Both the position numbers and the translations under genes were made by a program. 64,000 nucleotides of DNA from Hirsutella rhossiliensis (lineage: Eukaryota > Ascomycota > Sordariomycetes > Hypocreales > Ophiocordycipitaceae), in assembly GCF_020360975.1 (NCBI RefSeq), contig NW_025408678.1:1054001-1118000 (forward strand), given 5' to 3'. The notes under the pieces were generated by a model. It was given only the letters and a program-made list of their open reading frames with translations, was not told where the DNA came from and ran no database searches. The number at the start of each line of letters is the position of its first letter. Position 1 is the first letter of the stretch. Of the stretch, positions 36,340-46,959 are shown one piece after another.

Positions 36340-37680
36340 ATAAGACCTACTACTAAAAGACTATAACTAAATAAGACCTAACCTAGAACCGAACTAAGAT
36401 AAAGCCGATAACTAGCCCCCCTTAAACTATAACCCTAGCCTAGCTCGTCGGTAGTAACGTCCGCCTTATTATCGCGGCGGGAACGATAAGACCCCCCTAA
36501 GGTAGTACGCGGAGTATAGGAGGGAGTAACCTAAGGCTTACGAGGAGTGCGGGGACTACTACCGCTATAAGAACCCTAATAATAACCGAATAGACCTAAC
36601 CCTAAACCCGAACTAGAGCTAGCCTAGATAGCTAGCTTATAAGATAAAGTAACGACTAAGGTCTATACTAAGGTAGGACCTATACCGGCGGCGGTATAGA
36701 GGCGTTTACTATAGCCTATACTATAACTATAGATCTAATCGAGGTTAAGACTAGTAATAATCTCGGCTAGGACTAAACCGCGATGGCTATAAAGACGCTA
36801 CTAGATAAAGTTAGGAGCGTTAGTAAGATTAATAAGCGACGTAAGACGGGGACGCTTTAGGGCGGGCTCGGCGCTAAGAGAACTACCGGGCTACGGCTCG
36901 GCGTTAGAGGGAGACGCGGTTAGCTCCTAAGCTAGCTCCGCGACGGCCGCGGGTATAGATACCTTAGCCTTAGCCTTAGATAGGGCCTTAAACGCGGCTA
37001 CCGCTTTACCCTTACCTTTACCCTTCCCTTTATCGATAGGGATTAAGGCCGGAACGGGCCTAGTAAGACTAGTAAGATTAAAGCCGCTATCCTCCGCGTT
37101 AGGGCTATCGCTAGTAATAAGATAGAAATAGTTAGCGAGATCGTTAACCGCTATAAGAGTCTTTTAGGCGACTAAGAGCGACTTAGGCCCGACTTAGGCT
37201 AGGGTCTTAATAGTATCGCTAAACTTACCTAAGTACTTCTCTAGGGACTTATATATATAGCGGGTATTATTTATAAAATAGGTAAAAGCTAATATAAGCG
37301 TCTTTATATTCTTAGCGACTATAGCTAGACTAGGGGCAGACTCGCTTAACGCGCCCTTACCCTTAGCGGTAAGGGCCTTCTAACTAGCGTAAATATAAGT
37401 TTCTAGAGTAGTATAATAAAGGCGCTCCTATACCGAACCCTTAATAAGGGAAGGGCTATCGACCTTAGACTATACTTAGTAGAGGGTACTAGCGGCCTCC
37501 TTACCTTTAAAGGTAATCTAGAACTTAGATTAGCACCGAACTTAGATAGTACTATAGCGGGAAGGGGTTACTTACTCGGTAATAAGACTAGTTAGAGTCG
37601 GCGTAAGTAATATACGCTTTAGCCTTTATAGCTATTAAAGTTAATAAAAATACTAAAGGTAAGACCGACCTAAGATAAAG
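36340..37680 (-). pseudogene. Antisense ORF in the LINE 3' region
   Basis: Behind ORF2, the minus strand stays open for roughly 430 codons when TAA/TAG are read as Gln or Trp. It has an amphipathic middle (LEKYLGKFSDTIKTLA, about 37200-37260), a GKGKGKGKA repeat near 37010-37035 and a Ser/Gly/Arg-rich tail. No family is recognised. It starts near 37650-37680, under a GC-rich stretch (37700-38540) that could be its promoter. Genes opposite to ORF2 in the 3' end of a LINE are unusual. It could also be a captured host fragment. Confidence 0.5.
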
Positions 37681-38611
37681 CTAGGATTAATACGTATAAG
37701 ACTAGTTTTAATAGCTAGCGAAGGACTTATAGGTAAGCTTACTAGTAAGACGCCCGATATATATAAAATATAGGATAGAGCGCTCCGATCCCGCTACTAT
37801 AGCGACTTTCTTATAAGGAGGGGGTTTTAAAGGAAGCGAGCCGCTACTACCTAAGTCGGCTTCCTAGTTAGATATTATAACGCGACGATAAGCGAACTAG
37901 ATATAGTATTAAGGAGACCTAGAGTTATAGAAACGAGGCGGGTAAGGTAGTAGTTAGGCCTACGAAAGAGATAGATAATAAAGGGATAGGAGGAGGTATA
38001 TATAGAACCGGGGGGGGAGGGTAGGTATATATAGGCGCGAGCTAGGCGCGCGTAATTAGTAACTACGAGATAAAGGGTAAATATAGGCTACTACGCCCCT
38101 AATCGGGAAGTCGCGTAGCTAGATAGGAACCGATTTATAATTAGCGGAGCTGGCCGACCGAATTTCGATTAGCCGGCCCTACCTAGGAGCGACCTATACT
38201 AGCGCCCGGCCCGGTAACTAGATATTACCTGCCCTACTAACTAACGGACCGATAAGCCGACGTAACCGCGGCTATACGGCTACGACGCGGGAGCTAGGGT
38301 AAATAAAGGCGCCCGCGAGTCGGGCCCCTAGAGAGAGACTACTGCCTATAACCCTAGGCCCGGGCTAGCGAGCCCGGGCCGCGGCCGCTCGGGATAGTAG
38401 CGGCTATAGCCTAAGAGGGCCCGCGCCGAGACGCGATTTCGCGGGAGGAGCCCGCGGTAGCCGGCGTAAATTTCCTACGTACTACTACTACGACCTCGTT
38501 TAAGGCGGACCTATACTAAAAGAGGGGAGGGTTTTCCCCTAGGCACTTTAGTTTTTCCCTCCTATTTAATATTAAAGTTCTAGATACCTCTAGCTAGGTC
38601 CTTAGCGTAAT
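37680..38611. other. GC-rich 3' region of the LINE
   Basis: No convincing ORF. The stretch 38100-38480 is unusually rich in CpG and CCCGGG-type words. It contains a perfect stem-loop at 38357-38380 and ends in a pyrimidine-rich segment before the TAA tail. Confidence 0.5.
38357..38380. repeat. Perfect inverted repeat (10-bp arms, 4-nt loop)
   Basis: GGCCCGGGCT, loop AGCG, AGCCCGGGCC. An RNA hairpin in the LINE 3' untranslated region could be recognised by the RT, as in other LINEs, or it could act in the antisense promoter. Confidence 0.75.
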
Positions 38612-38630
38612 CTTAATAATAATAATAATA
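38612..38630 (+). repeat. LINE 3' tail of TAA repeats
   Basis: About six TAA units precede the right copy of the 17-bp duplication. Such a tail is typical of I-type and some fungal LINEs and sets the element's orientation. Confidence 0.8.
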
Positions 38631-38646
38631 ATAAACCTAAGAAACT

Positions 38647-40300
38647 TAACTAACTATTAATAAAAGATATACTTTAATAGTTTTATATAGAGCTTTATAG
38701 CCCTTAGCCTTTCTATTACTTATCCTAAGTATTTAGTATATTCTTCTCTTATCTTAGAGTATATAAAGATATTATTAAGGTAGACTATATAGATTATATT
38801 TATAAGCCCCTTAAGCGCTTAATAAATATAGCTTTATAATATAGCTAGTATATTAGTAAGTCTAAAAGGTATTACTAGGTATTTAATATATTTATAATAC
38901 GTTTAAAAAGAAGTCTTTTATTTATCTCCTTTTTAAATTTAAATATATTAATATATATTTTATATATTAATCTTAGAAAAATACTTAGCTCCTTAATAAT
39001 AGTTAATAATCTTTAAAATAAAAGGTAAAGGTACCGATTTCTTTATATAACCTAGTTAATTCCTTAGTAGTTTATATATAGCTATAAGGTACTATCCCTC
39101 TTTAAAAAGAAAAGGATAAGCGCTTTAGCTAAGCTCTTTAACTCTTAGATTATTTTCCTTCTTATTACGTCTTAGATCTAATCGATTAATACTTAGAGTT
39201 TACTTTATAATAAAAGGTAAATTAGTCTATAAAGGGGTTTTATATTAAAGATTAAATTAATTAAGTAATTTATTACCTTTTTAGCTAATAGTAAGTCGGA
39301 TTTATTAGCTAAGAAAGTATCTTTAAACTAGTAAAGAGTTAATAGGATTTCGGCCTATTCTTTTTATAAAATCCCTTTATCTTTATTTTTATTTAATAGT
39401 AAGATTAGCTTAAAATTAAGCGCTATTATATATACCCTTACTTTATTCCTATATTCCTAAAAGAATCTATAAGGGTTTTATAGGGTTTTACTACTTAGTT
39501 AATACTTAAACTACTACTATTATTTCTAAAAGATAATATAGATATATTTATCCTTTAAAGTAGTAACTAATAAAAGGATTATTACTTAATTATTTAGTAT
39601 TAACTTATTAGTACTAATATAGAAATAAGTAATTATCTTTTTAGTACCTCTTATATTTATTATTAAAAGCTATACTAACTATACTATATACTCTCTTACC
39701 TTACTATTACTAAGCCTTAATAACTTAGGGTATAATAGCGCTATTTATAGTAATCCTTAGTATTAAGTAAAGTATATATTTATAAGGTTAATAGTACTAT
39801 AAGTATCTAAGTATATAAGGACTTTAATTAAGTTTCGCCTTAATATTATTATAAGAGTTTTAAGTAACTATCTTATAAGTATTATATTTATTAAGAGAGT
39901 GGCGTTTACCTTAATATCTTACCTTTTCTTTATTTTATAGTATTAAGTTTAAGAGTCTTTACTAGGGTTTCTACCTTTAAAGAATTAGTATATTTTATAG
40001 ATAGGTATCCTAGCATATTATATTAGAAATATATAATTCTTAATTAACTAAAAGATCTTTTTCCTTAATAACGTCTATTAGTTTAGCCCTTAGTAGGTAT
40101 ATTACTAGCTTACTAATTATTAGTTAAATTAGTAGTATTTCCTTAATAATTTAGCTTACCTTATTAGCCTTTTTAATTCCTTCCCTTATATATACTACTT
40201 TAAGGAGTAGTACTATTTCTATTCTTAGTTCTATTAAGGGTAAAAGTAATATTAATATATTACCTCTTATTAATAATAGTATCTTATTATTATTAAGCGA
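38647..40300 (-). pseudogene. pol: Gypsy G3 RT and protease
   Basis: The RT active site at 38766-38783 reads Y-L-N-N-I-F on the reverse strand. Both catalytic Asp codons are AAT, which is what RIP makes from CTTGATGAT. Downstream RT blocks extend to about 39200, and the protease is probably between 39300 and 40100. The reading frame is broken by many stops. Confidence 0.7.
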
Positions 40301-40956
40301 CTTATATAAGCTCTTTCTATTAATAGGTATAAATAGGTATTAAATAAAAGTTAATTTAGTTTTAAAGTTATAGCTCTAGCTTAGTAAAAAATATAAGAGT
40401 ATATACCTTTTCTAATAAGCGTTTAAAATACCTTTCTAAGGAGTTAAGGTATAAGCTAAACTTTAAGAGGGACTAGCTTTCTTATTAGTAAGCCTCCTTT
40501 AATTATATTACTAATAGTATCTCTTTATTTATAGTATCCTTAATTAAGATAAGTATTTATTCTTTAAAGTATACTTAATTTATATTATATTTAGTTTAGT
40601 TAATTAGTATTTATTCTTTAAGGTGTTAGCGCTATCTCGCTTTATAGTTACTATATATATAGTTTACTATATAAAAGATCTTTATTTTATTATAATAAAA
40701 ACGTTTAAGCGCTACCTTAATAGTATTCTTTAAATTATAAGTTTAGTCTAAACGTTTTTATATATTAATAGGTTAAGATAATTAAGCGATATTTTTAATC
40801 TTAACCTTACTACTATAACTACTATTAATTTAAGGGAGTAAGACTATTAACGCTTAGTTAAATAAATAGTAATAGTACTAGCGCGTTTAGTAATTTTCTC
40901 CTTTAATTATATAACGCGATCTTATAAGCGTTTTATTTCCTTTAGCTCCTTAATAG
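40300..40956 (-). pseudogene. gag: Gypsy G3 gag, C-terminal part
   Basis: A reverse-strand frame with a Lys-rich region and a Tyr/Asn-rich stretch near 40660-40700 that could be a degraded zinc knuckle. It continues across element D into 54311-54600: the frame reads through if D and its target duplication are removed. Confidence 0.55.
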
Positions 40957-41142
40957 TATTATAAAGTAAGTAAAGGTATATATATAAGTACTATTTATAG
41001 GATAATATTAATAAGCTATATAGAGCTCTTTTATATATAGCTAGCCTATATATATATATATAGGATCTAGCCCTCTATATATAACTATATAGCTTAGGCT
41101 ATAGCTTAAGCCTATAACCTATAATAGTTAAAGACTCTTATA
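40957..41142 (-). repeat. G2b 3' LTR (186 bp)
   Basis: Same edges as the copy a LTRs; followed by the polypurine tract of the minus strand. Confidence 0.85.
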
Positions 41143-41446
41143 TAATACTCTCCCTTAAGTATAGCGCGGCGCTACCCTATTAATAGCTTTTTTACTATTA
41201 GGCTTATACTATTAGCTCTACCTTACCCTTTCCTTATTAATTATACTAGCCCTACTAGCCTTATTATCCCTATGCCTATTAGCTTAGGTAGCTATAACTT
41301 AGCTCTATACTTATTAGCTAGCTAGCTATTTAAATAGGGGCGTAACTTATTATATACGCCCTTAAGTAGCTAGCGGCCGGCCCGGGCCTATATAAGCCTT
41401 AAGTTACCTATCCCCTTAGCCTTAAGCAGCCTCCTTTACTAAGGGG

Positions 41447-41455
41447 TATATAAAG
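41447..41455 (+). promoter_or_regulatory. TATA box before the G2b antisense ORF
   Basis: TATATAAAG in the same position as in copy a (22541-22549). It precedes a pyrimidine tract and the antisense ORF. Confidence 0.55.
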
Positions 41456-41701
41456 CGGTATCCCCTTTTCCTCCTTCCCTTCCTTTTCTTTCTTTTTTAA
41501 CTATAGTAGTAGTAGTAATAAGTAAGTTCCGCTCTACTTAAGGCGTTAGTTTATTCCTAGCTATATAGTCCGCTTTATTAACGTATACTTATAGTAATAG
41601 CTATAGTAGTAATAATAGCCTTAATAATAATAATAACTTTAACTAGTAAGTTCCTTACTTTATAGAGCGGGAGGCTATAATCTATAATACTAACTTCTAT
41701 A

Positions 41702-42640
41702 ATAGATATATCTACCTCCCCCTCCCCCGCCTCCTCTTTCTTAAAGCGTATAAAGTCGTTCGTCGACGCTATACTAAGCGCGGCTAATAATAGCTCCGCC
41801 GCTACCGCTACTCCCGCCTATGCCCTTACTACCGCACCTACCGCCGCTATTAATACCTCCGCTATACTAGCTACTCTTATATTGCCTATTAAGGTAACGA
41901 CGCCGTCCTTACTACTACCTATAACGCTTAGCCCCTCGGCCCCCGCCTCTATCTCCGCTACCCTTATAAGTCTATAATTAAGTAAGCCTAATAAACGTCT
42001 TCCGCTAACCTTTTAAAGTATAAGCGCTAGGTCTAGCCTAGAGCCGCTTACGCGGCCCCTTATATATAGTATATATTATAAGAGCTCCCTTATACCGACT
42101 AAGTTAAGCGCCGCTATAGTAATAGTTATTACTAGTATATATATACTAGCCGCGCTTATAAAGCGGTGCCTCTTATCTTACTTACTATAGTATTAGCTTA
42201 AAAAGCTAGCGCGTATAGGTAGGTATAAGGGGCTACTAAGAAGTGCTTTACCGCTACTATAGCCGCCTACTATAACCTCCGCGCCCTAAAGCGCTAGGGG
42301 CTTATCCCTAAGTAGGTTCTTCCTCCTTTACTTTCTTACCTCCTCTATTAACCCTCTTAGTACTAAGGATACCGCCTTTATCGCCTTATCGGCGGTCCCC
42401 TTAGCCGTGCCCGCCGCCGCCGCTACTACTACCCTTACTACCGCCGCTAGAGCTAGCCGCTGCCCCTCTACCCCTAGAGCTACCGCCGCCGTCGACTAGC
42501 TTATAGGCCTAAAGGGCCGACTTAGCGCGCTAGAGAGCGCCGCCGCCGCCGCTAATAAGTAAAAGGAAGCTAATAAGGATAATAATAATAATAATAATAA
42601 TAAAGGTAACGATAATAATAAAGAATAAGCTTAGGTAGTT
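41702..42640 (+). pseudogene. Antisense cysteine-cluster ORF of Gypsy G2b
   Basis: The same ORF as in copy a, on the plus strand opposite to gag-pol, with an Ala/Pro-rich start, a Cys-poor middle that was Cys-rich before mutation, and an Asn-rich acidic end (an AAT run near 42585-42602). The two copies stay collinear in the same succession of frames, so the protein is a real component of the family and not an accident of one copy. The ATA at 41702 would be the mutated start. More codons are damaged here than in copy a. Confidence 0.6.
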
Positions 42641-42689
42641 TAAGGGCTCCGCCTTATAATAAACGCTATTTTTATCTTTACTTATACTA

Positions 42690-45600
42690 TTACGCTTATA
42701 TTACTATAACTACCCCTTTTATTTTACTTACTTTATAGTCCTAGCCTAAGCTATTACTAGTAGTCTATTAGTCTATCGTTCTTATCTACTAGTTTATATA
42801 GGGCCTTAACTTATTAAGGGCTATAGCTCTTATAAACTTATATATAGGTTCCTATATTAAGTTAAGGTACCCGCGCTATTTCGCGAGGACCTCTTAGCGA
42901 TTCCCTTAGCCGACTTTCTTTTAGTATACGGCCTATATCTCCTTAACCTTAAATTCGTTATCCCCCTCTACCTTAATAGTAAGCGGTTAAGCGTCTACTA
43001 TTTCTTATCTAGGTAGTAGGTTAAAGGAGGCTCGGTAAAGGAGGTTAACGTTAATCTTATTATAGACCCTTATTAAAAAACTATTAAGCTTAACTACCTA
43101 TAAGCTAATAACCCTTTATACTATAAACTTTATATATAGCTAGTCTAGCTTCTTTTTTAGCCGCGCTAACCTATAGTTATAGAGGTTAAGCTATACCTTA
43201 TCTCTTATTATAAACCTATTTACTAGGGCCTTAATCTTATTAGCATGCCGCTCTTAATCTTATACTAAGGCGGCTATTATAAATTAATAGTATTCTATAG
43301 TTTCTTATAGCTTCTATATAAATATAGAAGTATAGCTCTTTAATAATAAACTACTATATTACTTTATTATTATATTTATAGCGAATAAGATTAAAGAGGG
43401 CGGCTTAAAGCTATATATAGTAAAGAAGGAGGCTATCTTAATAAAGGTTTAAGGTCTACTATTTAACGCGAGCTAGGCCGCGGGGAGCTAGCAGTCTTAG
43501 TCTACTTAGTTATAGGCTACTACTACCTATAAGTACGCTTATACTTCTTAGTTAACCCTCTTAAGTCCCTTATTAGTTTATAGGTAATAGGCTATACTAA
43601 GTAGCTATATAATTTAAAGTAGCTAGTATAAGTACTATTAAAAGCAGCTAGTTTAATTTAATCCTTTATTACTTATAATAAAGGTCGGCTAGCTATATAA
43701 GCGGGCCTAGTACTAAAAGAAGCGCTTTATATAAGCTTTTATATCTATAAATAGTATTAGCTTTAATACTATTAATTTACTAAGCTAGTCCTTAATTACT
43801 TATATATAATAGTTACTTTCTTTTATAAGTAAAAGGTCTATTATAAAGTCTATCTATATATATATATAAAACTAGTTAGGTATTAAAAGCTACTTAAGTA
43901 GCCCTTTAAGCTACGCCCTTTAAATCTTAGTATAGCTATAGATATTATAGTTATAAAGGAAGTAGTAAATATAGTATTATAAGAAGGGCTAGTAAAAATC
44001 CCTTATAAGGCTTACTACTATACCCTACTAACCTAGGTAGCTTATAATACTAGAGTTATAGACGAGTTAGACTAGCTTCCCTTAAAGCTTATTTTATTTA
44101 TTTAGCTTTAGTAGTCTATCGTTCTCCTTAGCTTTTATAGTATATAGTACGCCCGGTACCTATAGTCTCCCCTATTAATATAGATGCCCTTATAGGTCGA
44201 TATAGTAGCCGTCTACCTATACCTTTAGCTTTAGCTTTAGATCTAAGTATTAAGCGCTAGACTTTATAGCCCGGCGTATGCCCTTATAGGTATAGTTTAG
44301 AGCCGCTATCTTATTATATAAGGGTTAAAGGGCCTTATCTTAAAATACTCTTACCGTACGCGCTCTTAGGCTAGTCTATCCCTCCTTACTAAACCGAGGT
44401 AAAGGTATAAGGGAAAGCTTATCTAGTAGTAAAGGTATAGGGGAAAGCTTATCTACTAGTACCGCGCCTTTCTTTACTAAGGAAGCTCTTATATAAGTCT
44501 ATAGCGCTTCTTATAAGATAATCTATAGATCCTAGGCCTTAATATCTACTTTTATTAGCTAGTCTTAATCCCTTTAAGAAAGCGCGTTTAGGACTATAAA
44601 GTCCTACTTAGGGCGGTACTTAATTAAGAAGTTAAAGTATAAGAGATACTTTACTTAGCGGGCTTACCGCTCTAAGAAGTATTAGTAGGTTATAAAGTAC
44701 TTAAGGTTCTTATAGTTTATAAGAACCTTAAAGCTCTTATAGCTCTAAAGCTCTACTTACTATTACTTAAGGTAGCTAATAATCGCTAGTATCTCCGTAT
44801 TATAAATAGTATAATTCCGCTCTATTAAGGTTAGCTTATAAGGGTAGAACGCTATTAGTTACTTTTACTTATTTACCTTTTAAGAGAGTATTCCTTTAAG
44901 TGCCTAGCCGCTATAGTTTACTTTAATTAACGTAGACCGGTTAAAGTCTTATTAAAGTAGTACTAAGGCTTATAAGAATAGGTCCTTAAGCGTATAGAAC
45001 GCTCCTTTATATATAGGCCCTTAATAAAAAGCGGTTTATTTCTTAGTAATCTTATTTAAGGGTATTATAATATAAGAGAAGCCCTTAATAAATATCTTAT
45101 AATAGTTCGCGAACCTAAGAAAGCTTTATATACCTATTTATATACTTAAGGCTACTTAGTTTTAGATCGCTTAGATCTTTATAAGATCTACCTATATACC
45201 TATACTTATATAAATAATAAAGCTTAGGTACTTAACCCTCTTAACCTTAAATTTATACTTATTTAGGTTAAGGTAAATCCTATAAAGTTAAATACGCTCT
45301 AAGACCCTTTATACTTTCTATATATAGTCCTTATAAGAGCTACTTATATAAATAAGGATATTATCTATAAATATAAAGGCGAACTTATTAAGGAAGTCTT
45401 AAAGTATATTATTAATATAATACTAAAAGGTAGCGGGCGCTCCTAAGAAGATAAAGAGCGTTATAAGCTACTTAAATAAGCTATAGTATATATAGAACGC
45501 TGTCTTTTACTTATTACCCTCTAAGATCTATACTTTATAGAACGCTTATTTTATATCTAGCTTTATAAACTACTTTACTTTTAAGAGGTTATAAAGTATA

Positions 45601-46041
45601 TCTAAAATTAAAGGTAAAAGGTAGCGGTCTAGCCTTATAATTATATTTAGAGCCTTATAGTTATAATAAAACTATATCCCGCCTCTTAGTTTACGTATAA
45701 ATAAGACTAGCGCTCTTACTTTAAAGCTACTTACTTAAATAAAACCCTTATTTAAAAGGTCCCTTAGCGTCTTCTTTAATATTAATAGCTCTATATATAA
45801 TATACTATATAGCGGTCTAAATAGTATAGGTAGTTCCTACCCTTTTTTATTAGTATAGAGTACGATCTTATAGTCTACTCCTAGCTTATATAGGTTAAGC
45901 TTATTTACTTCCTAAGACTTAAATAGTAGTAGGAGGTTATAAAAGCGCTTTAGTATTTACTATTATAGCTTAAAGGGCGACTTTAGCTTCTTTATTTAAA
46001 GGGCTTTATCGATATCTACTAAGCTAACTATATAGACTACT
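42690..46041 (-). pseudogene. pol: Gypsy G2b pol, left part
   Basis: Integrase, RNase H and RT on the reverse strand. RNase H reads LxNYKNLKYF near 44700-44730 and the RT active site reads YIDN-I at 45357-45375. Interrupted at 46042-46046 by Copia B; the rest (protease and upstream) continues at 52387. Confidence 0.7.
44400..44459. repeat. 30-bp tandem duplication in G2b pol
   Basis: Two units of TAAAGGTATAAGGGAAAGCT... at 44400-44429 and 44430-44459. The homologous part of copy a has only one unit. The insert is a multiple of three, so it would not shift the frame. Confidence 0.8.
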
Positions 46042-46046
46042 ATATT

Positions 46047-46532
46047 TCTCGCGAAGAGAGATACGAGAAGTATATAAAAATACACGAAGGTAAAATTAGA
46101 AGTAAGGGGTCGGACAGGCAGGGCAGAGGGATTTGCTTCTTGCGGGGGCAGCAATAAAGGTAGGGGAGTGATTATTATATTGCCTTAATTGTCCTTCTTT
46201 CCTCTATCCAACGCCCCTCTTTATACCCGTCTAGCATCTCAATTGACAAAGAAGATCCTGCTTAAAGAAGCTACTAATGTCCTTTTAACTACCGAGCTTT
46301 TTGCCGGTTTTTCCCCTCTTTTCTAGCCGTTGCCGGCATATCCGTCTTATCTCTCGCTACCTCTATAAGAAGCTATCGCTACTTCTGCTTCCCCTTATGC
46401 CCCCACCCTCTTTTCTGCACCTCTTTTCAGCTCCTTCTTCCTTCTTCTATACCGGGTGTTTTTTAGCTTCCTTAGTCCCTCTTACTAAGGGATATCTCCG
46501 AGAACTGCGAAATCAGGCCACGCTTCGCGACA
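46047..46532 (-). repeat. Copia B 3' LTR (486 bp)
   Basis: Nearly identical to the 5' LTR. Differences cluster in the first 60 bases and are TA versus TG/CA changes. A plus-strand open stretch inside it (46301-46543) is LTR sequence, not a gene. Confidence 0.9.
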
Positions 46533-46541
46533 CACCCCCTT
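46533..46541 (-). other. Copia B polypurine tract
   Basis: AAGGGGGTG on the minus strand, next to the 3' LTR. Identical in TRIM1, and mutated to AAGGGGGTA in Copia A and TRIM2. Confidence 0.78.
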
Positions 46542-46959
46542 AGCTATAGCCTGCCCTTATAGAAAGGGTAAAGCTAAATACCTAGGCCGGTAAGCGTATA
46601 GAGGAGGTCTTAGTCTATACTTATCCCCTACTCGAGAAATCCGGGTTTTGGCCCCGGGCTCTTTTAGACCTACTTTTAGAAAAGGGGCCTTAAGGAGGAA
46701 ATCAAGTCCTATAAGAAAGGGGGGCTTCTCTAAGGACAAGTCCCTAGAAAGGGGGCCTTTAAGAAGAACAAGTCCTAATTAAGCTAGGGGCCCTCCTCTA
46801 GGATAAGTCCTAATTCCTCTCTTCGGCTATAGACGTCTCCTTCCTCCTACGTGCTATTAGCTCCTCTCGTAGACTCTTAAGGCGGCCTTCTAAGGATAGC
46901 TTCTCTCGAACGTCTTCTAGCCTAATTTACTATAAAAAGACAGCTAGCTTCTGCTTCGG

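Larger units (their letters stand above)
31274..38629 (+). mobile_element. Tad1-type LINE (7,356 bp), RIP-broken
   Basis: A plus-strand non-LTR retrotransposon flanked by a 17-bp duplication (31257-31273 and 38630-38646, both AATAAACCTAAGAAACT) and ending in a (TAA)n tail. It holds an ORF1 with a zinc knuckle, an ORF2 with an endonuclease and an RT, and an extra ORF on the minus strand in the 3' part. The G+C content and CpG density are clearly higher than in the Gypsy sequence around it. It interrupts G3 between RNase H and RT. Length and order fit the Tad1 clade of fungal LINEs. Confidence 0.9.

Noticed and set aside
46301..46739. Open frames 46301-46543 (+) and 46557-46739 (-)
   Set aside because: The first lies in the Copia B LTR and recurs in the other LTR at 52150; the second is a fragment of the Copia 3' region. 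Neither has coding evidence.
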